From assembly GCF_003991905.1 (NCBI RefSeq), contig NZ_RSCL01000009.1, positions 70,469 through 119,883 of the forward strand: a stretch of DNA of 49,415 nt, written 5' to 3'. The stretch is from Dulcicalothrix desertica PCC 7102. GTDB taxonomy: Bacteria; Cyanobacteriota; Cyanobacteriia; Cyanobacteriales; Nostocaceae. The notes under the pieces were generated by a model. That model searched no databases, was not told the origin of the DNA, and was given only the letters and a program-made list of their open reading frames with translations. Below are positions 1 to 8,696 of the stretch, one piece after another. Each line of letters starts with the position of its first letter. The first letter of the stretch is position 1. The translations under genes and the position numbers were made by a program.

Positions 1-1
1 C

Positions 2-721
2 TTAGTACTAGATGGTTATTTTGGAAATAATAAAGCCGTAGTCATGGCTCGGCAGCTAGGTTTACACCTAATTTGTAAAATGCGTCATGACTCTGCTTTA
101 TATATACCTTACGAGAATCCAAACCCGACACGCAAGTCTCGTCGTAAGTATGGTGAGAAAATTAACTACTCATTTATACCAGAGCGTTTTCTCAAAAAAA
201 CTAATATTGAAGATGACATTCGTACAGATATTTACCAAGCAACGCTTCTACACAAGGAGTATTGTCAGGCATTAAATGTTGTCATCCTAGTACGAACAAA
301 TATTAAAACTTTAACACGAACTCATGCGGTGTTGTTTTCAACGGATTTAGAATTAAGTCATGAGAAGTTAATTGATTATTATAGTCTCAGATTTCAAATT
401 GAGTTCAATTACCGAGATGCTAAACAATTTTGGGGGCTAGAAGATTTTATGAATGTTGGAAAAACTGCAGTTACAAACGCTGCTAATCTTGCGTTTTTCA
501 TGGTTAGTGTTTCACAAGTTTTGCTTGTTCATTTTCGGAAATTTAACCCGGATTTTAGTGTTACGGACTTGAAGGCAATGTTCCGAGGATATAAATATGT
601 TGAGGAAACTATAAAACTCCTTCCCGAAAAACCAGACCCAGTTTTAATGGCAAATATTTTCCACAGAGTTACCAATTTAGGGCGCATACACCCTGCTAGT
701 ACATGCTCCACCAGTTCTTAA
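2..721 (+). CDS. IS4-superfamily DDE transposase, 3' part
   Basis: The reading frame is open from the window edge, so the N-terminus lies outside. Seen: an aspartate in a DGYFGN context at the very start (probably the second catalytic Asp), then near the middle Y-x2-R-x3-E-x6-K in YSLRFQIEFNYRDAK, the YREK signature of IS4-type DDE transposases, whose Glu is the third catalytic residue. The frame ends at a TAA at 719-721, a few codons past what looks like the natural C-terminus, so the element's right end is probably near 690-715. The opposite-strand gene at 677-991 is truncated at the same point, which fits insertion into it. Known: such enzymes cut and paste their own IS. Terminal inverted repeats could not be placed with certainty. 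The exact IS4/IS701 subgroup is not resolved. Confidence 0.8.
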   Translation, partial: LVLDGYFGNNKAVVMARQLGLHLICKMRHDSALYIPYENPNPTRKSRRKYGEKINYSFIPERFLKKTNIEDDIRTDIYQATLLHKEYCQALNVVILVRTNIKTLTRTHAVLFSTDLELSHEKLIDYYSLRFQIEFNYRDAKQFWGLEDFMNVGKTAVTNAANLAFFMVSVSQVLLVHFRKFNPDFSVTDLKAMFRGYKYVEETIKLLPEKPDPVLMANIFHRVTNLGRIHPASTCSTSS

Positions 722-991
722 ATTTGGCGAAGGTATTGTATTAACCAACCCGTTTTCTACTAACGGTTTAAACCCTGTAATGTTCGTGCTGCCATCTACA
801 AAGAAGTTAATGTCACTACCAGTTGGGTCGGTGTCTTCCAGTAAAGATACAAAAACCGTCAGACCATTATCTGGTACTGGTTGACTTAAATTAAAGTTCC
901 AGAAGAGTTGGGCGCCCTCTTGCAAAGTTGTTGGCTCTACCGAAAAGCTAATCTTAGGTATAAGAAAATTTGATGTCATACTTTGATACAT
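700..991 (-). pseudogene. Calx-beta-like surface protein fragment cut by the IS
   Basis: The N-terminal roughly 92 codons of a gene start at ATG 991 and run into the transposase element. The peptide has phrases such as SVEPTTLQEG and DNGLTVFVSLLEDTD, which resemble the start of cyanobacterial extracellular proteins with Calx-beta or calcium-binding repeats (family guess from pattern only). The last dozen codons before the stop at 677 read through IS sequence. The body of the gene is missing, so this is a disrupted gene rather than a small functional protein. What remains is beta-rich and acidic, with no transmembrane segment. Confidence 0.5.
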
Positions 992-1123
992 AGTTATATA
1001 AAGATTTTGATTACAACAAATGAATTTAATCAGTTAAGAGTATTTTGGGATGAATAATTATCAAAATATACCAAAATTATTTAAAAAGTAAAACAGGTGC
1101 CGATACTTTATTAGTACTTTGTC

Positions 1124-1180
1124 GGCGCCTATTATTAAGTACATAAGTATTTAAGTATCTAGATATCTATAAGCCATGTT
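1124..1180. repeat. 8-bp tandem repeat module starting at GGCGCC
   Basis: GGCGCC at 1124 is followed by degenerate 8-bp units of the type TAAGTATT/TAAGTATC. This matches the 60-bp module family seen intact at 17835, 18381, 19098, 30026, 43668 and 47658. The right end is degraded here. It lies between the disrupted gene and the ankyrin gene. Confidence 0.5.
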
Positions 1181-1234
1181 TATAGAGTGCATTTACAAGC
1201 TAGGAGTGCTTGTTTTCTGTAAAAATTCTCTAAT

Positions 1235-2713
1235 TTAAGGTTGGTTAGTTAAGTCAAGTGCTGTTTTGCCATTATTATCTTTAATATTAACCTTGGCGCC
1301 GTATCGTATCAGTAGCTTGATTAATTTAATTCGTTCATCTGGAGAAACATCATGATGAGCGTATGAAGCGGCAATCATTAATGGAGTTTTTTGGAAATTA
1401 TCGGCGATGTTAGGATTCGCTTTTTGTTCAAGCAGATATTCGATAACGGCTAAATTTTTAGAATCATATCGAGTAACAACTTCAAATAAAGCTGTACGTC
1501 CCGAACTATCGTGCGCGTTAATATCAGCACCTTTTTTAAGAAGTAGTTCGATAACTTGTTTATGTTCTTCAACGGAAGGTTTATTATTTGCTAATAGTCC
1601 AAAATCAGCACTAGCTTTAACGATTGGAGGAAAATCATTAAAATTATCAGTATAGTTAACGTTGGCGCCTTTGCTAATTAAAAATTTTACCATTGCCAAG
1701 TCACCCTGAAGTCTCGCTGTGTGTAAAACAGGGGAATTTAAACTAGCTCCTTTGCCAATAAGAAAATCAATTGCTTTCTGTTTCTGTTGTAATGTAGTTT
1801 GAAAATTATACACTACTTTACTTAATAAATTATGATTGGGATGCTTTGGATTGATAGAGGCGCCACGAGCGATTATTTTCTCCATTAAACTAGTATCAGC
1901 AATACTGGCAGCAAGCCCTAGAGGAGTATCATTATTACGGTTAACAACATTAATATTGGCGCCCGATTCAAGTAGTAACTCGGCTAATTGAACATATTGA
2001 GACTCTAAAGCTGTGAGTAAAGGAGTTTTGTGGGTAACTTGCTCAGAACCTTCGTTTTTAAACTTCACATAAGTGTTAACATTGGCGCCGTATTTCAATA
2101 AAAGCTCAACTACAGAAGTATTTCTCTTTTTTACAGCAATATCCGTAGCTAACTGCAAAGCTGCTTCCCCTTCACTATCCTTCACATTAACATCAATATT
2201 ATGAAGCAGTAAATGTTCAATAATCTTTAAATTACTACCCAAAACGGCGCCGTGAATAAGTGTTCGCCCCGTAGATGTGCGGAATTGTAAATTAGACGAA
2301 GGTAACAATCTCTCAAAGTCGGAAAAGTTTCCTTTCTGAGCAGCATGGAACAGAAGTATATTAGGGTTATTAGTCTTGGGTAAAGTCCAAGTATTGGCAT
2401 TATCAACCTTAATTTTATCCAAACCCCAATTCAAATCTAGATTCATCAACATTTCAAACCGAGTAGATGCCAACTCATTACCCGCTTTATCATACAAGTA
2501 CACTGTTCCGGACTTATTACTGGCGCCTCCATCCCCTGGCATCGCTATAAACCTTGGTTCTATCCAAATTTCCAGCTTAAATCGACCATCAGGACTTGGA
2601 ATTGTGCGATATAAACTAGGTTTCGATAGAAAAGCAAAAATTATAATAGGTGCAATGAAAATCACGAAACTAGCAAAAAACAGCTTTATTAAGCAAGAAC
2701 GTAGTCTTTCCAT
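1235..2713 (-). CDS. Membrane-anchored ankyrin-repeat protein
   Basis: A 492-residue protein. Residues about 9-30 form one hydrophobic segment after a short basic N-terminus, so an inner-membrane anchor with the rest outside the cytoplasm, or an uncleaved signal, is likely. Residues about 40-105 are a non-repeat domain (PSPDGRFKLEIW). From about residue 120 to the end there are around ten ankyrin repeats with the usual TPL, A..G....V..LL..GA.. pattern. Ankyrin arrays bind partner proteins, so an adaptor role is likely but the partner is unknown. Several GGCGCC hexamers fall exactly on the Gly-Ala codons at repeat ends (for example YGANVN), so the hexamer is used synonymously inside the gene. 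Transcribed alone. The start is the only ATG before the hydrophobic segment. Confidence 0.85.
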   Translation of the reverse strand: MERLRSCLIKLFFASFVIFIAPIIIFAFLSKPSLYRTIPSPDGRFKLEIWIEPRFIAMPGDGGASNKSGTVYLYDKAGNELASTRFEMLMNLDLNWGLDKIKVDNANTWTLPKTNNPNILLFHAAQKGNFSDFERLLPSSNLQFRTSTGRTLIHGAVLGSNLKIIEHLLLHNIDVNVKDSEGEAALQLATDIAVKKRNTSVVELLLKYGANVNTYVKFKNEGSEQVTHKTPLLTALESQYVQLAELLLESGANINVVNRNNDTPLGLAASIADTSLMEKIIARGASINPKHPNHNLLSKVVYNFQTTLQQKQKAIDFLIGKGASLNSPVLHTARLQGDLAMVKFLISKGANVNYTDNFNDFPPIVKASADFGLLANNKPSVEEHKQVIELLLKKGADINAHDSSGRTALFEVVTRYDSKNLAVIEYLLEQKANPNIADNFQKTPLMIAASYAHHDVSPDERIKLIKLLIRYGAKVNIKDNNGKTALDLTNQP

Positions 2714-2859
2714 CGTTTTGGTTGTAATATGAACCTCTAATTACAACTTCAAACGTTTACAGTTAAATTTATTACAACGAAAGCGAGTTGTATCAAAAAT
2801 TCACTGAAAAAACATAATGTGAGGCGCCTATAAGCTAGTTGTTACTTGTTAACTCTATT

Positions 2860-3111
2860 TCAGCGGGAGCGCCAATGTTCTGCTGATTCACCATCTAGAC
2901 AACCTGCTTTTTCCCAAATTTTGTAAGCTCTTAAACGAATTTGAGTGTCCGTTGGGCGGTTACTTATGAAAAATTCGCAGCAATTATTATTAAAGTTATA
3001 TGGAGCTTGTGCAAAAAAATCTTGGCGCCCAAGGACTTCTGCTGTAAAACTAACACAATCTTGTTTTAATGGGCAATCTTGTCCAGGGCACATACTGATA
3101 TCATAAGGCAT
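2860..3111 (-). CDS. Small Cys-rich protein with DUF2934-like tail
   Basis: An 83-residue protein. The N-terminal half has Cys at CPGQDCPLKQDC and a later CC pair, a possible metal or redox cluster. The C-terminal 25 residues read IRLRAYKIWEKAGCLDGES, a close pattern match to the DUF2934 motif (R-AY-xW-x-G-x2-G-x3-HW) found in small bacterial and cyanobacterial proteins. No signal peptide or membrane segment. Function unknown. The 3' end is 50 nt downstream of a GGCGCC, and the gene is divergent from the gene at 3168. The start is the first ATG, in a plausible context. Confidence 0.7.
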   Translation of the reverse strand: MPYDISMCPGQDCPLKQDCVSFTAEVLGRQDFFAQAPYNFNNNCCEFFISNRPTDTQIRLRAYKIWEKAGCLDGESAEHWRSR

Positions 3112-3167
3112 ATGTATTTTACCAATAGCTACTTGTATAAGTTTAGACTGTCTAATTCGTGATTAAC

Positions 3168-3680
3168 ATGAGTACAATCCCTGTGTTCCGCGCGGGTGGG
3201 CAATTAATAAAAGTTCGTTTTTTGATGCTGCTGTCTCTAGTCGCTCTAGTTGGAACTACTACAGCCGGAGTATATTTATTTAAAAATTTTGGGCTGACAA
3301 AAAGCGATGGTGGAGTTTTGAGACCTTTACCACAACGTATTGCTTTAGGGACAGCAATTTCCAGTCTTGGTATAGCTTTTGCTGGTGGGATGTGGTTATA
3401 CGGCAAGCTGTATGTAGCAAGCATTGACTTTGATGAGCGCGCAGAGAAAGTTTATTTAAATACCGTTGAATTTTTTGGAACTAAACAACGTGTGATTAAA
3501 TTCTCGGATATTCTTGGTGGTAACGAGCATGAAGGTAAGTTTGATTTGACTGATTTTAATCCTTCTTCTATATCTGTCAATGCACCTTGGAAGTCAGTTC
3601 ATTTGAAAGGATGGAAGTTTCCATTGATTATTGACATTCAAGGTGAAATTCTAAATAAAGAACTATTTGAAAAGCTTTGA
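3168..3680 (+). CDS. Two-TM membrane protein, unknown
   Basis: A 170-residue protein from ATG 3168; an in-frame GTG at 3159 would add three residues. Two hydrophobic segments (about residues 17-40 and 60-80 from this start) are followed by a soluble C-terminal domain of about 90 residues with a PH-like pattern (ASIDFDERAEKVYLNTVEF, then VIKFSDILGG). The layout resembles small membrane proteins with a bacterial PH-like domain, but no family is recognised with confidence. It ends 30 nt before a bidirectional hairpin shared with the convergent NERD gene. Confidence 0.65.
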   Translation: MSTIPVFRAGGQLIKVRFLMLLSLVALVGTTTAGVYLFKNFGLTKSDGGVLRPLPQRIALGTAISSLGIAFAGGMWLYGKLYVASIDFDERAEKVYLNTVEFFGTKQRVIKFSDILGGNEHEGKFDLTDFNPSSISVNAPWKSVHLKGWKFPLIIDIQGEILNKELFEKL

Positions 3681-3705
3681 GCGGCGCCTACTTCCTGTAT
3701 ATAAT

Positions 3706-3736
3706 AAAAAACTCTGGTAATGGAGAATACCAGAGT
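3706..3736 (-). terminator. Intrinsic terminator of the NERD gene
   Basis: Perfect 9-bp inverted repeat ACTCTGGTA (3711-3719) / TACCAGAGT (3728-3736) with an 8-nt loop. On the minus strand the hairpin is followed by a run of six U residues (A-run 3706-3711 on the plus strand). It lies between two convergent genes, so it mainly ends minus-strand transcripts from 4474 and may also stop the plus-strand gene. Confidence 0.75.
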
Positions 3737-3829
3737 CGCAAGTGGATCATCTACCAAAAAACGAGCGCAGAGGCGCCAGTTTTTTTGCTGCATTTTATTT
3801 TACATGCTTAAGTACATATTTTCTACTTA

Positions 3830-4474
3830 TTACAAACTAGTAATAACTCTTAGCAAGTTAGCAGTATCTAAAACATAAACATTATCAATCTTGTTATTTT
3901 GGTCGATTTCTTCCATTCTGGCTTGGGTAAAACAAAGAATCGGTTGAACGAAATTGACACGCTTCATCTCTCTTAACGCGCGCGCTTGTCCCTTAACTGC
4001 CTTTAATATATTTTTACCATTACCAAATTCATAAACTTGCTTGCCATAACGAAGCTTCAACACGGCGCCATCATAAAACACGCTACCCTTATTACTCTTA
4101 GTATCAATTACGAAACACTCACCGTTCGGCGCCTGTAAAAATGCATCTGCATCACCGTACTCAAGTACTACATTGTACTCAATTTTCCATCCTTGAAGTT
4201 CCAAGGGTTTTAATAATTCAGCTACGTTCTCCTCCGCAACGGCGCCTTGATCTGCTTGTCTAGCACGTAGTAATAAATGTTGCCCTTTATTGAAATATAC
4301 GTATGCTACACCCCAGCAACCAACCCAGGCTAATACTGCAATACCCGCTGGTAATCTTAGCAGTAGGAGAATAACAGGCGCCAGTCCTGTAATTACTGCG
4401 ATACCAATCTTTTTATATGCATCCGTTCGTCTCTGTGTTGCTAGTTCTCTGATGTTTTCCCCGGCCTTTGACAT
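3830..4474 (-). CDS. NERD-domain membrane protein
   Basis: A 214-residue protein. Residues about 25-65 hold two closely spaced hydrophobic segments. The C-terminal part (about 80-190) shows the nuclease-related domain (NERD) pattern: E near VAEENVAELL, then DADAFLQAPNGECFVIDTKS, where D and D-T-K correspond to the D...(D/E)xK core of the PD-(D/E)XK fold. NERD domains are thought to process DNA or RNA and often accompany helicases or kinases; a direct nuclease activity here is inferred. The start is the only good ATG, just downstream of a GGCGCC at 4480. Ends at a strong intrinsic terminator. Confidence 0.75.
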   Translation of the reverse strand: MSKAGENIRELATQRRTDAYKKIGIAVITGLAPVILLLLRLPAGIAVLAWVGCWGVAYVYFNKGQHLLLRARQADQGAVAEENVAELLKPLELQGWKIEYNVVLEYGDADAFLQAPNGECFVIDTKSNKGSVFYDGAVLKLRYGKQVYEFGNGKNILKAVKGQARALREMKRVNFVQPILCFTQARMEEIDQNNKIDNVYVLDTANLLRVITSL

Positions 4475-4707
4475 ATGGGCGCCTCATACGATTTTTTCCT
4501 TTATACATAGGTATCCAGCAAATAGCTAGTCAGTTGATATACATGGTTGGCGCCTAAGAGTATGGGATGTGGGTTTCAAACATTCCTAGGGGAATTCCTG
4601 TAGTAAAAATATTTCCCTTAATCCTTAAATGCAGTGAGAGCAAGCAATACACTTTCCTCAAATCACAAATAGCTTGAGGGAAGGTAGGAAGCTTATTCTA
4701 TATTCAT

Positions 4708-4836
4708 GCAGTGGGTAGCTCAAATGGTAGAGCGCGTAAAACATCCTTATTCGACTTTTTGCCCGTCAGGGACGACAGAATGAGGGTTATCGACTATTAA
4801 TCGCGAGGTTGCGGGTTCGAGTCCCGTTCCACTGCC
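4708..4836 (+). tRNA. tRNA-like gene (anticodon AUU) with 54-nt insert
   Basis: Flanking halves fold as a tRNA: acceptor strand 4708-4715 pairs with 4828-4835 (8 bp including a final G-U), D stem GCTC/GAGC (4718-4721/4730-4733) with loop AAATGGTA, anticodon loop CTATTAA (4794-4800), 3' anticodon strand TCGCG (4801-4805), 5-nt variable loop AGGTT, and T arm with canonical TTCGAGT loop (4816-4822). The 5' anticodon strand is split: CG at 4735-4736 and CGA at 4791-4793 join to CGCGA, exactly complementary to TCGCG, only if 4737-4790 is removed. The anticodon would be AUU (Asn codon AAU), which is unusual because bacterial tRNA-Asn normally has GUU. G4708 opposite C4835 can be read as an eighth pair or as a G-1:C73 pair as in tRNA-His. 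CCA is not encoded. It may be functional with processing, or an inactivated copy. Confidence 0.65.
4737..4790 (+). other. 54-nt hairpin insert in the anticodon stem
   Basis: The insert sits between positions equivalent to 28 and 29 of the tRNA. It contains a 10-bp stem, ATCCTTATTC (4743-4752) with GAATGAGGGT (4778-4787), including two G-U pairs, and a small inner CCC/GGG hairpin (4762-4764/4769-4771). It is far shorter than known group I or II introns and lies in the stem, not the loop. No target-site duplication gives an equally good cloverleaf. Confidence 0.6.
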
Positions 4837-5073
4837 TTTAATAATTTTGGATTTTTTGTAAGAGCGAATGGCACCAGTGTGAGAGACAGGCGCCGATAAG
4901 TACTTAAGCAAAAATATTTATGCAAAGAGCTAGGGAATTATGATTTAGCTCAAACCCTTGCCGTTAATAGCTTTTACTCCATTCCGTTTGCGGGAGCAGA
5001 TACATAATTAATTTTGCGTTACTACTTATTTAAGCGCGTTTGGTATATGGGTGCCGTCTCTATAAGCTGTTAG

Positions 5074-5355
5074 TTAATTACTTTTGTCATCATCCTCCTT
5101 GTCATCATTCTTGTCTTTATCCTTCTTCCTCAACCCCAGTATCAGTGGAGTAACCGCCGTAACTAATAGTGAAATTTCTGTTATATACCCGGCGGGTATC
5201 GGCGCCTGTGGGACTTGAGGAATTACAACATCAGATGTGGCTGGAGCGCTAATAGAGGTTCCAACCGTTATATTTTGCGAAATCATTAGATATAATAGAA
5301 TTAAGTTCAAATAAAAGTCTTCATCACTGATTGGCGTCAGTGTTGGTAGATGCAC
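5074..5355 (-). CDS. Small membrane protein with charged tail
   Basis: A 93-residue ORF, or 70 residues if translation begins at the internal ATG at 5286. One membrane segment lies near the C-terminus (EISLLVTAVTPLILGL), followed by a lysine/aspartate-rich cytoplasmic tail of about 18 residues. The middle is proline/alanine-rich (PQVPQAPIPAG). No family recognised. It stands alone, with about 250 nt to the tRNA-like gene on one side and a long non-coding stretch on the other. Confidence 0.45.
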   Translation of the reverse strand: MHLPTLTPISDEDFYLNLILLYLMISQNITVGTSISAPATSDVVIPQVPQAPIPAGYITEISLLVTAVTPLILGLRKKDKDKNDDKEDDDKSN

Positions 5356-7053
5356 AAGCTCGATGCCTAGCTAATTTGGGGCGTTGAGCTATTTTGTTTA
5401 TGCCCGTTTGCTAGCTGGTTTCATAGTGTAGTTGGCGCCTGTTTACGTTATGATTCTCTGCAACCTGATACAGCTTTTTAAAAGCTTTTATGATTGCGAT
5501 ATTTCAGAAGATAGTCAAGCAACTACATTGCTCATATGTTTAGTATAGTATTTGCAAAGTAAATGTGTGGTGAATTTAGCAATACATTAGCTATTTCAAT
5601 CATTTAAAAAGTACGGTATATCAATAAAAAGTTATCTAGGCTAATACTAATAAAGCCTCATAACTGCTAAAAATAGTGTCATTATTAATTTGTTAGATAT
5701 TAATGGGTGTTTCTATGTACCGGAAATATTAAAAAGTGGTACTATAAGTAAAACTTATTGCTTATAGTACGTTTGTATACAAAGAGTTTTAATATTCTCA
5801 CTTTTATATCATGTTTGTATACATATTTATCTGTATAACTCTTTCAGGATAAAGATTATATCAATTTTATAGACAAGTTATGTGTGTCAGATTAGTCATA
5901 TAATCGTGATACAAAATAAACTAAGTTTATTTTTGAATTTTTGAACTCAGTTCAAAACAACCATGAATAAGTTTAAAATCCGAAAGTTACCTACAAAAAT
6001 TATTTTACTTTGACTCGTTACTGAAACTTTGCAGTAACTAGACACATTCTACACCCAACAACTTACAAACCGATTAGACTGACTTCAAACTTCGGCTAAT
6101 CGCTGTATTCTAGGGATACACCCCACTACAAGGAAAGCAAACTGTTTAGATTTAGGTTTAGACAGAAAACTACTGTTAAGTGTAAACGCCTTTACAAACC
6201 AAATTAGCCTGCAAACCGTAAGAAGTCAGGTTGCGCCACTAAACGCAATTTTGGCGCTACATCCAACAACAAACAGCGCCGTTATAGTATGATGGTTGCT
6301 GGAAATAGTCAACATACCGCATATTAGCAATATTTGAGGAGCTAAAAAAATTCCCGGAGAATAAAAGTTAGTGCTGAAACTTGTAGTAACTAATCAGGTA
6401 TACTATCGTGATACGAAAATAAACTTAGTTGATTTCACGTGTGAAATTGAATTATAGTACTTAAATAAATAATATATACAAGTACGAATATTTGAACTGA
6501 GTTCAGAAATTTGGTAGTAAAGTTACCCTGTGAAAAATTTCACGGGGTTTAGATTTACAGAGAAGACCCGCGCGCACGATTGAAGGAACGCGCAACGGAA
6601 GGTGTCTATCATTAAATACTCAAGTCTTTATGTAAACACAGCAACGAGATTAAACTCTGTGAATCAATTCACTATCCGTATTATTGAAAAAGCAGTCTAA
6701 AATTTTACAATTTTATTACTGATTGAAGTGATCGGGAGCAGGCGCCTATACTCGCACGCACTACAGCAGTTTATCCTTAAATACTTTTAATTTCTCGTGT
6801 GAAATCAAACAGGTATGGCGCCTGTACCAAAATAAAGCTAGTTATCAAAGGAGAGCATTGTGTTTGAGCGCTCTTTTCGCGTGCGAGAGCAAGTCAGTAA
6901 TAAGAAAAAAACGTATTTAAGTACCTATGTATTTATATAGATAGGTGTTTTTATCAGGTTTTTAAGTAGGTGTAAGCAAGGTTATCGTGAAAAGCGATAA
7001 CTTTCTGTAACAGTGGCGCCTTCAAGAGAGTGTTAAGGGAATACCCAAACAAT
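5356..7053. other. 1.7-kb non-coding region with duplicated motif blocks
   Basis: No convincing ORF on either strand. It holds two related sets about 500 bp apart: ATCGTGATAC followed by A-rich DNA at 5903 and 6405, and a palindrome TTGAACT-N-AGTTCA at 5941 and 6492. Other palindromes are GTACTATAAG...CTTATAGTAC (5739-5770), TTGTATACA-type sites near 5771 and 5811, a GTTACTG...CAGTAAC repeat near 6018-6041, and a CCCTGTGAAA/TTTCACGGGG hairpin (6526-6547). GGCGCC is absent from 5441 to 6740. It could be a regulatory or replication-related region, but no iteron array or DnaA-box cluster was identified. Confidence 0.4.
5739..5770. repeat. 10-bp perfect inverted repeat
   Basis: GTACTATAAG (5739-5748) and CTTATAGTAC (5761-5770) flank a 12-nt loop. 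No U-tract follows on either strand, so a terminator is unlikely. It is immediately followed by a TTTGTATACA site that recurs about 40 bp downstream. Confidence 0.5.
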
Positions 7054-7074
7054 GGATACGGAGATTCCCGTATT
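7054..7074. repeat. GGATACGG/CCCGTATT palindrome (family copy)
   Basis: A diverged member of the dispersed palindrome family with core GATGCGGGAAATCCCGTATC, found best preserved at 43070 and 43356. It lies about 60 nt beyond the 3' end of the DUF3574 gene, a position where it could act as an RNA hairpin at the transcript end. Confidence 0.45.
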
Positions 7075-7135
7075 TATAAAAAAGCTTTTAATCAGTCGGC
7101 ACATTTATAGAATGTAATTTCGGAAATTAGTAATT

Positions 7136-8440
7136 CTATTGCTTTCGTCGCGCGCAGTTGACCAAACTATTCCGTTTCTTTTTACCTGTTAAAGTAATTA
7201 CTATACTGATGCTGATTAAACTTAAAATAGTTGTTGGTTCAGGTACAGAAATCTGTTTACTGGTAATAAAATCGACTTGTACATCTTCATCTACAACTTG
7301 TAGCACGCTTTCTTGATTAAATTGTTGAACGTAAGCTTTGACAATTTCATTGATAGACAATTCCGAATCTAGAGTATCTTCTAAAAGTAAAGCGACTACT
7401 TTACTTGGTTCCCTGACAATCGTACCCGCACTGTTTTGAAACTGTCCAAATGTATCGAAAACTGTTAACCCATCTGGAAAGCGAGGTGTAATGACATTGT
7501 TAATAAATTCTTGGAATTGCTCATTAGATACCTCTCCACCATTTTTGAGGTTACGCCCAAAGAATAAATCTACCCTAATAAACTTCGGTTGAGTAGAATT
7601 ATTAAATAAATCTGGCTCTAAACCAAAACTCACTTTAATGTCTTCATTGACAGCTTGCAACACGCTTTCTTGATTAAAGCTTTTAACATAATCTCTGACG
7701 ATTTGATTAATAGAAGATTCATTTGCTACCGTATCTTCTAAAAGAAGTGTAACAGTTTTAGTATTTTCCCTCACAATCATACCCGCGCTGTTGCGGAACT
7801 GCCCAAATGCATCAAAAATAGTTAATCCTGCTGGGAAACGTGGAGTAATGGCATTGTTTACAAACTGTTGAAACTGTTCAGTAGAAACTTCTCCACCTCC
7901 AGGTATATTGCGTCCGAAGAATAAATCTACTTCAATAAACTTGGATTGAGAAGAATTATTAAATAAATCAGTATCTAACCCAAAGCTGACTTTTAAATCA
8001 TCTTTATTAATAACCCGCAAAACTGATTCTTGGTTAAATGCTTGAATATAGTTTGTCGCAATATCGTTGATAGAAGTTTGATTTTGTAAACTGTCTTCAA
8101 CAAATAGGGTGACATTTTTAGACCTTTCTCGAACCAAATTTCCTGTACTGCTTAAAAATTGTCCTGATGCATCAAAAACTGTTAAACCTGCTGGAAAACG
8201 CGGAGTAATTACATTGTTTACAAATGCTTGAAATTGCTCGCTACTTACCTCTCCACCCCCAGGTATATTGCGTCCGAAGAATAAATCCTCTTGAACTAAT
8301 TGCGAAGTAAATGTTGCAGCTTCTGTTCGTGGAATGTTAAACATTGTACTGACAGAAACTATGGCGCCTGTAGTCACAATATGAGGTATTTTAGTAAAAA
8401 TGTTCTGAAGCACAGTATTAACCATGAGTCCAAACTCCAA
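7136..8440 (-). CDS. Triple DUF3574 protein with PEP-CTERM sorting signal
   Basis: A 434-residue protein. A hydrophobic N-terminus (IVTTGAIVSVSTMF region) looks like an export signal. Three tandem domains of about 125 residues (starts near 50, 170 and 290) each carry DLFFGRN, GGEVS.EQFQ.F, TPRFP.GLTVFD..GQF and VRE.SK, the DUF3574 pattern. Single-domain DUF3574 proteins are small and of unknown function; three copies in one chain is unusual. The C-terminus has VPEPTTIL, a hydrophobic stretch and a KKKR cluster, the PEP-CTERM sorting signal read by an exosortase, so the product is probably exported and processed. The three repeats are similar at DNA level, implying internal duplication. Confidence 0.8.
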   Translation of the reverse strand: MEFGLMVNTVLQNIFTKIPHIVTTGAIVSVSTMFNIPRTEAATFTSQLVQEDLFFGRNIPGGGEVSSEQFQAFVNNVITPRFPAGLTVFDASGQFLSSTGNLVRERSKNVTLFVEDSLQNQTSINDIATNYIQAFNQESVLRVINKDDLKVSFGLDTDLFNNSSQSKFIEVDLFFGRNIPGGGEVSTEQFQQFVNNAITPRFPAGLTIFDAFGQFRNSAGMIVRENTKTVTLLLEDTVANESSINQIVRDYVKSFNQESVLQAVNEDIKVSFGLEPDLFNNSTQPKFIRVDLFFGRNLKNGGEVSNEQFQEFINNVITPRFPDGLTVFDTFGQFQNSAGTIVREPSKVVALLLEDTLDSELSINEIVKAYVQQFNQESVLQVVDEDVQVDFITSKQISVPEPTTILSLISISIVITLTGKKKRNSLVNCARRKQ

Positions 8441-8696
8441 GAAATCCGTGTCATTTATATATGGATGGAGGAAGAGTCAAATTATGCATTCTAAGTGGTT
8501 GTTGTGCCATTTTGAGAAAGTTCACCCTTTGCTGCCATTGCTAATAGTATTTATGAACTCACCAGAATACGACACAGAAGCGTTTATAACTATCTAGATA
8601 CTGGTGCCTATCCAGATAGAACAGCTTGGTTATAGGAAGGGCACCTGGTCAAGATATTTGTTATGAGGAAGGCTTCCGCTTCGTGGTTGTGGTGGG

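Noticed and set aside
4708-4836. Group I intron in a tRNA gene
   Set aside because: The insert is 54 nt, lies in the anticodon stem rather than the loop, and shows none of the P3-P7 core. Known group I introns are several times longer.
4708-4836. Selenocysteine tRNA because of a possible 8-bp acceptor stem
   Set aside because: The D stem is 4 bp, there is no long variable arm, and the anticodon would be AUU rather than UCA.
5356-7053. Replication origin
   Set aside because: Palindromes and paired motifs are present, but there is no iteron run, DnaA-box cluster or adjacent replication gene.
8300-8494. Plus-strand ORF over the DUF3574 gene start
   Set aside because: It is antisense to a clear coding region and has no protein-like pattern.
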